Below, one piece after another: positions 1 through 8,435 of a stretch of 64,000 nt of DNA. Position 1 is the first letter of the stretch. Each line of letters opens with the position of its first letter. The notes beneath the pieces are model-generated. The model was not told the origin of the DNA, searched no databases, and was given only the letters and a program-made list of their open reading frames with translations. Source of the DNA: Bacteroidota bacterium (GTDB taxonomy: Bacteria > Bacteroidota > Bacteroidia > Chitinophagales > LD1); the NCBI GenBank assembly GCA_018267385.1, contig JAFDYN010000006.1, positions 248,001 to 312,000 on the forward strand, written 5' to 3'. A program made the position numbers and the translations under genes.

Positions 1-76
1 TTAACCCTTATCATAACCCGAATGTCAGCAGAAGTACCTTACCCTTATTTCCACGTCAGAGACTAAATAGGTCTTG

Positions 77-239
77 TCACGCCGGAGAGTACAGCGCCAT
101 ACCGTTACCCTCGGTATCGGTGAAGAGTGCCATGTAGCCTACCTCACCACCTGAAGCCTCTACCCTACCAAGCACCGCTGGCAGAGAGATCTTCTACGTA
201 CACTTCAAACCAGTTGATGATATTGACTGAATCGCCCAT
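77..239 (-). pseudogene. Decayed VOC-family (glyoxalase/bleomycin-resistance-like) gene
   Basis: On the minus strand, an ATG at 239 opens a fragment reading MGDSVNIINWFEVYVEDLSA, which matches the usual N-terminus of VOC proteins (INWFEIPV-DL-A). It runs into a TAG at 165-167. In another frame, ending at the TGA at 77-79, the residues EASGGEVGYMALFTDTEGNG and then MALYSPA match the family's usual C-terminus. Intact relatives are about 120 residues long; here roughly the middle two thirds is missing, and the two ends are joined out of frame. A shorter stretch between GG and GYMA also seems to be lost. The gene is therefore a remnant with internal deletions, not an assembly of chance codons. 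VOC proteins are small metal-binding dioxygenase/isomerase-fold enzymes; no function remains here. Confidence 0.75.
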
Positions 240-255
240 ATGGGCATATTTTGAT

Positions 256-1278
256 TTAATTTCTGAGTACCGATAGATAACCCTTCCTGAGCCTATTGCC
301 ATTGGTATCTATCAGCACATAGGCATAGTTGCCTACAGGCACATCTGTCATATCTACCGTCAGCATCGGTCCTGATATAGGAATATCTTTGACCAGTACG
401 CTGGTCTCAGCTTCTATGATGATACGACACCCCAGCAGGGTGCTATCTGCACGCACCTTCATGACGGTCTCCACCACATTAGGCATGAGCCAGAGCGAAT
501 CCGCCTGCACCACAGGCCGCACCGGAGGCGGGAAGCCATACCTCCAGACCACACCATCTATCCATGTCTCATTGCCCCGGGCCGCTACATTACGCATACG
601 GCCACCGTATATAGTGATACGAGCCGTATCGGGTACTTCCAGGTTGAGGTATTCCAGTGTATCTGTGAAGAGTGCATAGCCAGACATGACGCTGCTATCA
701 GGCAAAATATCCTGCCTGTCTATGGCTACAGTATCTCTGGCGCCTCGTGAGGGGCTCCAGCGTGTCAGCAGCACCCGCACGCTGGCCGTATCTGCTACAG
801 GATGATTGAGCCGTACCCAGAAACTCAGTGTAGATGGCCGGCCACCCAGCGCTACTCCTGATCCCACCCAGTAGCCTCTGGGCTGCGAAGCAGTACCCAC
901 AGCTATCACACCCGGCATATAGGTGAAATCATCATCCACCGTGCTCCGGGCTCCTGTCTTGCCATCTGTAGCGATACCTGTAGTATGCACGAATGTGCCA
1001 TAGGCTTCGCTATTGACCCACGCGCGACCATGCAGCGTATCTGCAGCCAGCTTCACGGCAGATACACCGCCATGTACATAGGCCGGACGTGTCTCCTGGG
1101 TGACCCACTTATTCACAGACAGCCCCAGCAGTCGCTCCGTAGTAGCCCAGCCATCCGGACGCACAGTATCTATGCCGCTCCAGGCTTCAAAGCCGCCATT
1201 GGTGATCTGGGGCTGTGCATAGGAGCATAACCGTAAAAAAAGGAGCAATACCAGAATGGGTGTATACAGTATCTTCAT
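256..1278 (-). CDS. Secreted PCMD-like protein with T9SS-like C-terminus
   Basis: A 340-residue exported protein with an N-terminal signal peptide (MKILYTPILVLLLFLRLCSYA, cut near AQ). The mature start has the ITNGGFEAW...P.GW pattern typical of PCMD-type (putative carbohydrate metabolism domain) surface proteins. A beta-rich middle follows, with the family features P-x-LSFWVR and a late W-IDGVVWRYG. The last ~70 residues (MKVRADSTLLGC onward, ending GNYAYVLIDTNGNRLRKGYL) resemble a T9SS type A sorting domain, although the usual YPNP box is not evident. It probably acts at the cell surface; the ligand is unknown. A TAAATTTG motif at 1315-1322 on the minus strand is a possible -7 promoter element 37 bases before the start, without a clear -33 partner. 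Confidence 0.8.
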   Translation of the reverse strand: MKILYTPILVLLLFLRLCSYAQPQITNGGFEAWSGIDTVRPDGWATTERLLGLSVNKWVTQETRPAYVHGGVSAVKLAADTLHGRAWVNSEAYGTFVHTTGIATDGKTGARSTVDDDFTYMPGVIAVGTASQPRGYWVGSGVALGGRPSTLSFWVRLNHPVADTASVRVLLTRWSPSRGARDTVAIDRQDILPDSSVMSGYALFTDTLEYLNLEVPDTARITIYGGRMRNVAARGNETWIDGVVWRYGFPPPVRPVVQADSLWLMPNVVETVMKVRADSTLLGCRIIIEAETSVLVKDIPISGPMLTVDMTDVPVGNYAYVLIDTNGNRLRKGYLSVLRN

Positions 1279-1402
1279 GGGACAAGTTTAGTGAGTCAGG
1301 ATCATCTATCCTCTCAAATTTAGCTATTTCTATGCCATATGCTGAAGATCATAAATTAGAGCAGTGCTTTGCTTTATATTTACCCTGCCTAAAACATCTG
1401 CA

Positions 1403-2476
1403 ATGAATACTCGCCTTACCCTCTGGTCTGCCACCGCACTGCTCGGCCTGTGCCTGCTCGCCTCCTGCCACGACAAGCAGAATACCAATAACACCAATCC
1501 CAATATACCTCCGGATGTCAGTACCTCTGCAATAAAGGGATACGGGCTGCTGTCTCACATATCCGGCATATGGGATGGACCGGTGACCTCTACCACGGCA
1601 CTCGGCGGCTATCCCGAGTGGATAGTTGATTTTCGCCCTATCAGTGGCGGGCAGGTCTCTGCCAAAAACGAACTGGATACACTGAATGATATCTTTATGT
1701 CATTCTTTATAGTATACGATAGTACAGAGTACAAACTTTGCTTCCGCAATGGTGGCAGCTTTGCAGGTATGAAGCGGGTCTCCTACCTGATTGCAGACAG
1801 CGTATCTGAGACCGGTTCTCAGGCCTATTACCGCTTTTCAGATTTCGTCAAAGGTACGAAGCGTGCCTGGTCAGAGGTGATCTTTCACGATGATAGCATG
1901 ATACTACGTAGCTATACCAATAAGAATAACAGCCTCTCCTCGGCTGTGCTACACATGGAGTGGCGCGCCGGACGCCAGGATACCAGTAGCTGCCAGGCAG
2001 CAAAGCAAGCCTTCGGCTATCCTAAAAAAGAAATGGTCAAGAACTTTTCCTCCACTTTTGCCGGCCTGACGGAGAGTATCTTTTACACATTGAATGGAGA
2101 CCCCTATCCGGAGTCTGCGCAGCCCTACCTGGGGCAGGCTACTTTGTCGTACACCTTCTCCCCGACCCTACCCGCACCGGATCCCAATAAATCTGTCCTG
2201 TTGGTCGTGACCACACAGCCCATGATATCCGGTTTCTCTATCAACTATGCCAGCCTCAAGACACGCTCGCGCTACGTGATCCTGGCCTCTGGTGACCGGT
2301 CCTTTACATTCAACTATATGCATCCCGGCACCTATTACCTCTACGCTATCTACGACGCTGATGGCAACCGTACTATGAGCAGCGGAGACTACGTGAGCAC
2401 TACCAATGCGACCTTTACGCTACCAGCTACCGGCACGGTCGCTCAGTCCACTCAGATCAACTATCAGGTGCCGTAG
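1403..2476 (+). CDS. Lipoprotein of unknown function
   Basis: A 357-residue protein when started at the ATG at 1403. That start places a clean lipoprotein signal (MNTRLTLWSATALLGLCLLASC) at the N-terminus with the acylated cysteine in the LASC lipobox. An upstream ATG at 1364 would add 13 residues and spoil the signal. The mature part begins with an Asn/Thr-rich linker, has a domain of about 220 residues that I do not recognise (GYGLLSHISGIWDGPV...), and ends in a beta-sandwich-like segment (HPGTYYLYAIYDADGNRTMS). That ending is reminiscent of Ig-like or carboxypeptidase-regulatory folds. It stands alone, converging on the DMT-family gene with one base between stop codons. The role is unknown. 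Confidence 0.8.
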   Translation: MNTRLTLWSATALLGLCLLASCHDKQNTNNTNPNIPPDVSTSAIKGYGLLSHISGIWDGPVTSTTALGGYPEWIVDFRPISGGQVSAKNELDTLNDIFMSFFIVYDSTEYKLCFRNGGSFAGMKRVSYLIADSVSETGSQAYYRFSDFVKGTKRAWSEVIFHDDSMILRSYTNKNNSLSSAVLHMEWRAGRQDTSSCQAAKQAFGYPKKEMVKNFSSTFAGLTESIFYTLNGDPYPESAQPYLGQATLSYTFSPTLPAPDPNKSVLLVVTTQPMISGFSINYASLKTRSRYVILASGDRSFTFNYMHPGTYYLYAIYDADGNRTMSSGDYVSTTNATFTLPATGTVAQSTQINYQVP

Positions 2477-2477
2477 G

Positions 2478-2849
2478 CTATTTCTTGAAAATGAAATAGA
2501 CGGCCAGCACCAGCAGGCCAAAGCCTATGAAGTGGTTGACGCGGAGTGTCTCATTGCGAAAAGCGATGACGGAAAAAATAGTAAATACGGAAAGTGTCAC
2601 TACCTCCTGTATCACTTTGAGCTGTAGCAGGCTGAATGGCCCGCCATTTTCCTGGAAGCCGATCCTATTGGCCGGCACCTGAAAGCAGTACTCAAACAAG
2701 GCGATCCCCCAGCTGATGAATATGATACTGATCAGGCCAAGATTATTAAAGCCTTTCATGTCCTTAAATTTCAGGTGACCATACCAGGCCAGAGTCATGA
2801 AGGTATTGGAAAGAATAAGCAGACCGATAGTGAGGAGAACCTTTTTCAT
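2478..2849 (-). CDS. DMT-superfamily small membrane protein (DUF486)
   Basis: A 123-residue integral inner-membrane protein with four hydrophobic segments (about residues 4-22, 38-56, 74-94 and 105-121). The sequence features LILSNTFMTLAWYGHLK, ISWGIALFEY and VPANRIGF are the hallmark of the DUF486 branch of the drug/metabolite transporter superfamily. Family members are half-size proteins thought to dimerise; the substrate has not been established. Length is normal for the family. It is transcribed away from the response regulator that precedes it and converges on the upstream lipoprotein gene. Confidence 0.88.
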   Translation of the reverse strand: MKKVLLTIGLLILSNTFMTLAWYGHLKFKDMKGFNNLGLISIIFISWGIALFEYCFQVPANRIGFQENGGPFSLLQLKVIQEVVTLSVFTIFSVIAFRNETLRVNHFIGFGLLVLAVYFIFKK

Positions 2850-2892
2850 ATCGCAAAATATGAAATCTCAACTATAAAAAACTGTGCCAGTC

Positions 2893-3291
2893 TCATACAG
2901 CACCTTGTGCTTTCAGGTCTGCTATGATCTGTTCTATATTTTGTGCAGTAAGCGGCTTCTCAAAGTAGGCCTTGATCTGAGGGTATGCTCCGGCTCTCAT
3001 TTTATCCTGCTCCATCGAAGATGATGTGAGCATGTATATGAGGGTATTGTCTGTGCAGCGGCCTTCACCTATATATTGATCCAGAAATTCAAATCCATTC
3101 ATCACAGGCATATTCATATCCAGCAATATCACAGCAGGGCAGTTGGCTCTTTCTGACAGCATATCCAGTGCAAATTTGCCGTTAGACGCTTCCCTTACGG
3201 TGCATTCCAGTTTTGATTTGTGCAGTGTTCTTTTGGTCAGCTTGACGAAAGCATCACTATCATCCACTATCAGAAAGTCTATTATTGCCAT
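2893..3291 (-). CDS. Single-domain response regulator (CheY-like)
   Basis: A stand-alone receiver domain of 132 residues when started at MAIIDFLIVDDSD (3291). An in-frame ATG at 3324 would add 11 non-conserved residues. The acidic pair follows LIVDDSD at residues 10-11, the phospho-acceptor is Asp58 in ILLDMNMPVMNG, and the conserved lysine is Lys112 in FEKPLT. There is no output domain, so it must act by protein contact, as an intermediate of a phosphorelay, or on a kinase. No kinase is adjacent; the nearest are the two TPR-PAS kinases at 8.4 and 13.3 kb, both of which lack receiver domains. Partnership with them is a guess. Confidence 0.9.
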   Translation of the reverse strand: MAIIDFLIVDDSDAFVKLTKRTLHKSKLECTVREASNGKFALDMLSERANCPAVILLDMNMPVMNGFEFLDQYIGEGRCTDNTLIYMLTSSSMEQDKMRAGAYPQIKAYFEKPLTAQNIEQIIADLKAQGAV

Positions 3292-3495
3292 TTCGTTTTC
3301 TACATTATTGCTAGTAACCCTCATGATACACTATATACGCAATACTGTGCTTCTCGGGTCTAGGTTAATCACAATTTACTCATTGTAATGCAATGCAAAT
3401 TAATAATATACAATTTTACAATTCCTTCAAAGTACTGCGAAACAAGAATTTAATATGGCAAAGTTGCCTATACAGCAGGTGCAGGTCTATGTCCA

Positions 3496-4626
3496 TTACC
3501 GCCTCGGCGCGCCACCCATGCGTGCAGGAGCAGATGCAGGCACCGGCGCCACACGTATCTGCGGCTGTGATGGCGCACCACCACCATTAGTAGGCGCGCT
3601 AAAATTGCGAGTAGGTCTTTGTGCTGGTTCTACCCGCTGATAGGATGGCTCAGTACGCTGTATCTGGGGCTGTGCTGAGGGACGGGATATCTCCATTGGC
3701 CGCCTTTGCTGCACAGGCTGAGACAGCCCGCCTATAGGCTCTGACTGTTGCTGGGGAGCAGGTCCGCTACCCCTGTCAGTATTGACGGGGCTGGCAGTGC
3801 GTGCAGGTGCCTCTTGTGGTTTCGCCGCTGGCCTGATAGCCGGCCTGTAGATACTTATACTGCCATCGCTCACACGTGTAGCCTCGGGCTTCGGAGCTGC
3901 GCTCAGCGTGGCACGCGGTATGGAGTGACCGGCTTCTTTCTCCACCTCCTTGAGTTTAGGACCGGCAAAAAACTTTGATCCATCTAAACCACTAATATGA
4001 TCTATATGGATGATGTGTGGCTCCAGACTCCCTCCTTCGGGACGGACCACCGCCGGGCTCACGATATGGTTGGAGAGATCGTGATCTACTATGTGGTTTT
4101 GTTGCGTAAAGTACCAATGATGATCCCTACTGCCATAGTGCGTAGACGTATACTCGCCCGGCCACAGAGGTGCCCAGCAGTAGTAGCCCTCATACTGACC
4201 CCAGTCTACCCAGGCCGGTGCCCATAGTGAGCCGGGCACCCATACCCAGCCGTAGGTAGGGTCCATATACCACCTGCCATAGTGAAAGGTGGCCCAGCCC
4301 CATGCAAAATCTGAGACCCATGTCCATCCATACTCGGTGTACTCCCAGTACCCATTAGTCAGATAGGGCTCAAATCCGGCACCTGCTTGTGCAGGACTCC
4401 AGACATAACCGTAGGAAGGACTCTGTATCCAGCGTCCGTATGGGTCCAGGTCATTGTAAAAAGTCTGATAGCTGGTAGCAGACTGGTCCATCTGCGCTTC
4501 AGTTTGTGTATTGTCGGTGTAGACATCATCTCCCCCGCCATTATTGTTCTCATAGTAGCGGTCATCCTGTGCATGCACACCTGCAGCACCGACCATCAAA
4601 AGCAGTGCTATCCATATTCCTTTCAT
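3496..4626 (-). CDS. DUF6600-type exported protein, W/Y/G-rich with disordered tail
   Basis: A 376-residue exported protein; the ATG at 4626 gives a compact signal peptide (MKGIWIALLLMVGAAGVHA) and is preferred to the ATG at 4647. Residues ~45-165 carry repeated aromatic motifs (DPYGRWIQSPSYGYVWSP, WTWVSDFAWGWATFHYGRW, YGWVWVPGSLWAPAWV), the signature of the DUF6600 domain found widely in Bacteroidota and Proteobacteria. The C-terminal half is rich in Pro, Gln, Ser and Arg and is predicted disordered, ending in a basic GGAPRR. The function of DUF6600 is not established, and location in periplasm or on the surface is inferred from the signal peptide. No downstream terminator hairpin was found. 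Confidence 0.85.
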   Translation of the reverse strand: MKGIWIALLLMVGAAGVHAQDDRYYENNNGGGDDVYTDNTQTEAQMDQSATSYQTFYNDLDPYGRWIQSPSYGYVWSPAQAGAGFEPYLTNGYWEYTEYGWTWVSDFAWGWATFHYGRWYMDPTYGWVWVPGSLWAPAWVDWGQYEGYYCWAPLWPGEYTSTHYGSRDHHWYFTQQNHIVDHDLSNHIVSPAVVRPEGGSLEPHIIHIDHISGLDGSKFFAGPKLKEVEKEAGHSIPRATLSAAPKPEATRVSDGSISIYRPAIRPAAKPQEAPARTASPVNTDRGSGPAPQQQSEPIGGLSQPVQQRRPMEISRPSAQPQIQRTEPSYQRVEPAQRPTRNFSAPTNGGGAPSQPQIRVAPVPASAPARMGGAPRR

Positions 4627-4754
4627 AAACTCTTTTAGTAGTCTCAAAATTAATGTATATCAATACCATCCGCACGGCAATATGCAATATTTAACTAAAA
4701 CCATATCGCTTCATTCGTACGTTCATCCGGTTTAGACAGTTATTCTGTACATTC

Positions 4755-5732
4755 ATGCCATATCCAAATACTATACCCATGCTTCCACAAGCTCCAGATT
4801 CTTTGAAGTCATTTGCAAACGGCCCTGTCCCTTTCGGGCTTTATGCCGGCCCGGTGGCAGATATGAGCACCGCACCCTGGTCCGCTCTGCGCCGCTCTCA
4901 GCGCAAGGCATGGATATTTACCAGTGCCTTCAGCACGAGGTATTGTGTCGGGTTTGCCATAGCAGATGCGGGCATGGTGGCCACGGCCTTTGTTTACTTT
5001 TTTGACACGCAGACCGGCCAGTATATAGAGGAGAAAACAACCGTGCCTCTGGGGTTCGGTGCCGCTTTTGATCCCGACCTCCGCAGCACCTGGCAGTTGA
5101 AAAACTTCTCTATCAAAGCAGACACAGACAGAATCACTTGCTCATTTGCAGGCAAACGCATCCATATCAGCCTGTCTCTGACGGAAAATGGCAACGGCAG
5201 CACTACCATCGCTCCCGCAGGTGACAGACCTTTTCATCACACTTACAAAAACCTCCTGATGCCCGCTGCAGTAGAAGGTACGATAGACGGCGCATCCATC
5301 AAATTTGAAGGTACGATAGGCGGTCTGGATTTTAGCAAAGGTTATCCTCCCCGTCATACATTCTGGAACTGGGCCTCTATGAATGCAGTCACCGATCATG
5401 GCGTTGAGTTTGGCGTCAATCTCGTTGGCGATTTTAATAACAGCATAGAAAACGCACTATGGGTAAATGGTAAAGTGCAGCAGTTATCGCAGGCCACCTT
5501 TAGCTATGAGCGGCCTGTAGATAAAAATACCTGGCAGATCACGACACTGGATGGTACGCTGAACATGAAGTTTACCCCTCGCGGCGCTCGCGGAGAAGAT
5601 ATCAATGCGCTCGTGATGATGAGCAGATTCAAGCAGCCATTTGGTACCTTTGCGGGTACGGTCAGGCTAGACGGAGTGCTGCATAATTTCACCGGTCAGG
5701 GTGTGGTAGAGGAGCATTTTGCCAAGTGGTAA
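4755..5732 (+). CDS. DUF2804 family protein
   Basis: A 325-residue protein without signal peptide or membrane segments. It shows the DUF2804 signature GLDFSKGYPPRHTFWNWASM followed by G..FGVNLVGDFNNSIENALWVNGK, and a late GTFAGTV. The N-terminal half has the family's ...RKAWIFTSAFSTRYCVGFAI strand pattern. The family resembles lipocalin-like/AttH-type beta-barrel proteins that are proposed to bind lipophilic ligands; no enzymatic activity is established. Length is close to the family norm (about 330). It stops one base before the convergent flavoprotein gene, leaving no room for a conventional terminator. Confidence 0.85.
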   Translation: MPYPNTIPMLPQAPDSLKSFANGPVPFGLYAGPVADMSTAPWSALRRSQRKAWIFTSAFSTRYCVGFAIADAGMVATAFVYFFDTQTGQYIEEKTTVPLGFGAAFDPDLRSTWQLKNFSIKADTDRITCSFAGKRIHISLSLTENGNGSTTIAPAGDRPFHHTYKNLLMPAAVEGTIDGASIKFEGTIGGLDFSKGYPPRHTFWNWASMNAVTDHGVEFGVNLVGDFNNSIENALWVNGKVQQLSQATFSYERPVDKNTWQITTLDGTLNMKFTPRGARGEDINALVMMSRFKQPFGTFAGTVRLDGVLHNFTGQGVVEEHFAKW

Positions 5733-5733
5733 C

Positions 5734-7215
5734 TCAGGATACCGCCCAGTCATACTTGTCAGGCTCAAAATGTTTTGTCCGCTTCATAAATGTAAACGTG
5801 AAGCCCGGCCATAGTGTCACATTCTTGCCATCTTTATTTTGATACCAGCTATGGCAGCCACCGGACTGCCAGACAGAGCGCGACAGCTCATCTTGCAGTT
5901 TCTGATTGTAGTCTTGCTGTACCTGTTTCTTGACATCCAGATACCTGGCAGATCGCTGCGTAGCCTGCTGTATGGCCTGTATGATATAGCCTACCTGCGC
6001 CTCTATCATCAGGATCATGCTGCTATGCCCCAGACCTGTATTAGGACCTACCACCAGAAACATATTGGGGAAGCCGCTGACGGTAGTACCCAGATAGGCC
6101 TCTGCGCCACTCTGCCAGGCTTCGTTCATATCCCGGCCATTCAGACCTTTGACTGCAAATCGAGTTACATTCTCTGCCGCCTGAAAGCCCGTAGCGAGTA
6201 CTATCAGGTCTACGTCGTATTGTTTGCCGTCTGCAGTGAGTACTCCCCCGGAGTTTATCTCAGATATGGCTTCTGTCATGACCGAGACATTTGGCTTTTG
6301 GAGCGCGGGATAGTAGTCATTGGAGAGTAAGATGCGCTTGCAGCCTATCACATATGAAGGCATGAGCTTTTTGCGCAAAACCGGATCTTTTACCGAGCGG
6401 TTGATATGTCTGGCAGCCACTTTGCCAAAGAGGCGCAACAATGTGGGGTTTACCACAAAGCCGATAGCCATGAGCTCATGCTGCCAGTAGAGCCTCCACC
6501 TGTAGAGCGCACGCATGAATCCCAGATGCTCATACATAGCCTTGCGGAAGGATGAGATAGCCTTGTCCGGTTTGGGTATGACCCATGCAGGTGTCCGCTG
6601 AAACACTTCAAGTTTTTTGACACGGTCTGCTATAGCTGGTATGATCTGTATCGCACTCGCACCGGTACCGATCACTGCTACACGCTTGCCGCTGTAGTCA
6701 TAGCTATGATCCCAGCGCGCAGAGTGGAAGGTCTTGCCTCCGAAAGTATCAATGCCCTTGATGCCGGGGTAAGCGGGATCGCTCAGCCCACCGGAGCACG
6801 ATACAAAAAAGCGCGACGTATACTCCTGCCCACCGCTTACGGTGATATGCCAAAGACCCGTGCTCACCTCAAAAGCGGCAGATACGACCTCCGACCGCAG
6901 GCGGATACTATCACCCAAGTCATAGGTACTGACACAGTGATCCATATAGCGTAGTATCTCCTGCTGCGGCCCAAACTGTCGGCTCCATTTAGGATTAGGC
7001 GCAAATGAAAATGAATAGAGGTGAGACTCCACATCACATGCTGCTCCGGGATACGAGTTGTCATACCACGTGCCTCCTATCGCATCATTTCGCTCCAGTA
7101 TGAGCAGATCCTGATGCCCGGCCTCGCGTAGCTTGATGCCCATACATATACCCGCGAAACCCGCTCCGACTATTATAGTCTCGTGATAAATAGTCATACC
7201 TGTGCTATTATTCAT
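5734..7215 (-). CDS. FAD/NADPH-dependent Baeyer-Villiger-type monooxygenase
   Basis: A 493-residue flavoprotein monooxygenase. The FAD-binding Rossmann motif is GAGFAG at residues 17-22 and the NADPH-binding motif GTGASA lies at 183-188. Between them is the fingerprint F158-x-G160-x3-H164-x3-W168-D169, which separates type I Baeyer-Villiger monooxygenases from other flavin monooxygenases. A C-terminal ATG motif (VLATGFQAAENV) follows. Such enzymes insert oxygen next to ketones to form esters or lactones, or oxidise S/N atoms; the natural substrate cannot be read from sequence. It is cytosolic. The start could also be the ATG at 7197 (MTIYHET), which sits nearer the Rossmann strand. It is monocistronic and divergent from the response regulator. 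Confidence 0.9.
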   Translation of the reverse strand: MNNSTGMTIYHETIIVGAGFAGICMGIKLREAGHQDLLILERNDAIGGTWYDNSYPGAACDVESHLYSFSFAPNPKWSRQFGPQQEILRYMDHCVSTYDLGDSIRLRSEVVSAAFEVSTGLWHITVSGGQEYTSRFFVSCSGGLSDPAYPGIKGIDTFGGKTFHSARWDHSYDYSGKRVAVIGTGASAIQIIPAIADRVKKLEVFQRTPAWVIPKPDKAISSFRKAMYEHLGFMRALYRWRLYWQHELMAIGFVVNPTLLRLFGKVAARHINRSVKDPVLRKKLMPSYVIGCKRILLSNDYYPALQKPNVSVMTEAISEINSGGVLTADGKQYDVDLIVLATGFQAAENVTRFAVKGLNGRDMNEAWQSGAEAYLGTTVSGFPNMFLVVGPNTGLGHSSMILMIEAQVGYIIQAIQQATQRSARYLDVKKQVQQDYNQKLQDELSRSVWQSGGCHSWYQNKDGKNVTLWPGFTFTFMKRTKHFEPDKYDWAVS

Positions 7216-7331
7216 TTAACTCCTTGTAAAATACTAATTTTCAACTCTATATATCACACGTAATTCTGTGTTTAAAGAAATTTCGGTTGTCAAAAAAACT
7301 ATTGAAATATAAAACTTTGGGGCGAACATTA

Positions 7332-7362
7332 TTGAATAATTACAATATGGCATTTATCTTTG
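7332..7362 (+). promoter_or_regulatory. Bacteroidota-type sigma-A promoter for the response regulator
   Basis: A TTG at 7332-7334 and a TATCTTTG at 7355-7362 are separated by 20 bases. This fits the Bacteroidota consensus TTTG-N19-21-TAnnTTTG. The predicted start of transcription is near 7368, giving a leader of about 38 bases before the ATG at 7406. Confidence 0.6.
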
Positions 7363-7405
7363 CGCACCTTTTTGAGACTCAAGATAAAAAACCCTTTTGC
7401 GCCTC

Positions 7406-7864
7406 ATGACGTCCAAACCAATTTATGTAATGCTGGCCGATGATAGTCCCGACGAGCATTTTCTTTTTATTCACACTGTCAAAGGTATAGATAAATCTAT
7501 CACCATCTCTACAGCTGTAAATGGCGAAGACCTGCTGAATAAACTCGCTGGGGAAAGCAACCTTCCAGACATCATTTTTCTGGATATCAATATGCCGTTC
7601 AAAAATGGTAAAGAGTGCCTGTACGATATGCGTCAGGATGTGCGCCTCAGAGATATCCCCGTTGTCATTTATTCCACATCCGATGAGAAAAGCGATGTAG
7701 AAGAAACATTTGCTTTAGGTGCAGATATGTATCTCAAAAAGCCGCAGGATTTCATAGAGTTGGAAGACATATTGAAAGAACTCTTTAAAACATACCGCGA
7801 GCAGGGTTTCTATCGTGGCGATAGGGATCGTTACATTTTCAGATTACCAGATCACCAGATTTGA
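7406..7864 (+). CDS. Single-domain response regulator (Rcp1-like)
   Basis: A 152-residue stand-alone receiver domain starting at MTSKPIYVMLADDSPDEHF; the ATG at 7406 is preferred to an upstream TTG. The acidic pair is in LADDSPDEHF, the phospho-acceptor is Asp60 in IIFLDINMPFKNG and the invariant lysine is Lys112 in MYLKKPQDF. This subtype (ADDSPDEHFLF...) resembles small regulators such as Rcp1, which pair with phytochrome-type kinases lacking receiver domains. The two kinases downstream have exactly that kind of HisKA/HATPase core and no receiver. Its position next to the first kinase unit makes it the best candidate phosphate acceptor, which remains inference. A promoter precedes it and a strong bidirectional terminator follows. 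Confidence 0.92.
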   Translation: MTSKPIYVMLADDSPDEHFLFIHTVKGIDKSITISTAVNGEDLLNKLAGESNLPDIIFLDINMPFKNGKECLYDMRQDVRLRDIPVVIYSTSDEKSDVEETFALGADMYLKKPQDFIELEDILKELFKTYREQGFYRGDRDRYIFRLPDHQI

Positions 7865-7915
7865 TAAAAACTACGTCCATACAATATTCTACTTGTAACT
7901 AAATTGACCTTAAAT

Positions 7916-7960
7916 GAAAAAAGAAGAGCCCACAGGATACCTGTGGGCTCTTCTTTTTTT
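7916..7960. terminator. Strong bidirectional intrinsic terminator
   Basis: A 16-base perfect inverted repeat (7921-7936 with 7940-7955, core GAGCCCACAGG) with a three-base loop is extended by A-tracts pairing with T-tracts to about 20 base pairs. There is a T-run on each strand. It lies between the convergent response regulator (+) and the six-cysteine gene (-) and can serve both. Confidence 0.92.
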
Positions 7961-7972
7961 ATCGGCGTTCAC

Positions 7973-8371
7973 TTATTGACTGCACTGTACCTGATAGGTG
8001 CCACAGCTGACTTTGAGCTGCTGGTTGCATCCCTTTTGCGTGGTGACTGTCACATCATCATCGCTGCAAGGACATGAGGAGCCCAGGTCAAAAGTGGCTA
8101 CACCTTTGGAATCTGTGTACTTGGCTGCCTGCCCTGTACATGGCGCTGCTACGAGCGCTCCGGCCATAGGCTTCATATTGAGATCCAGCACTATTATGGT
8201 TAGCCCCATCTCGCCACCGATACGCTTTACCGCTTTTGCTGGTACCTTTACCGCACTCGAAAATTCCGGGGCAGGATCAGTCGGCTTGTGATGGCGATCT
8301 GTAGCTGCAAAAACTGTAGAAGTAGCAAATAGCATGGCTATAGCTGCAAAAATTTGGATCATTTTTTTCAT
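7973..8371 (-). CDS. Small exported six-cysteine protein, copy A
   Basis: A 132-residue protein with a signal peptide (MKKMIQIFAAIAMLFATSTVFA) and no membrane anchor. The mature part begins with a charged, Pro-rich linker, then a beta-sandwich-like segment (LTIIVLDLNMKPMAGALV) and six cysteines in the pattern APC-x(n)-KYTD..G.A-x(n)-CPC-x(n)-GC-x(n)-KVSCGT-x3-QC. The same six cysteines and motifs recur in the protein at 12842-13210. The pattern looks like an Ig-like or carboxypeptidase-regulatory fold with three disulfides. I know no named family for it. It is divergent from the kinase at 8436 with 64 bases between start codons, as its paralogue is from the second kinase. Possible roles include a sensed protein, a kinase-controlled export product or a surface adhesin; none is shown. 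Confidence 0.85.
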   Translation of the reverse strand: MKKMIQIFAAIAMLFATSTVFAATDRHHKPTDPAPEFSSAVKVPAKAVKRIGGEMGLTIIVLDLNMKPMAGALVAAPCTGQAAKYTDSKGVATFDLGSSCPCSDDDVTVTTQKGCNQQLKVSCGTYQVQCSQ

Positions 8372-8435
8372 ACATTTGAAATATTGGTTGACTTACTCCT
8401 ACGTATTTACCTACCCTTTTGTTACACGCTGTGCA
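8371..8435 (+). promoter_or_regulatory. Divergent promoter region of the first kinase unit
   Basis: Only 64 bases separate the start codons of the six-cysteine gene (-) and the kinase (+). A TACATTTG at 8371-8378 matches the TAnnTTTG -7 consensus on the plus strand. The nearest TTTG (8353-8356) is 14 bases upstream, too close for a good -33 box. Both promoters must share this short interval, so co-regulation is likely. Confidence 0.35.
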
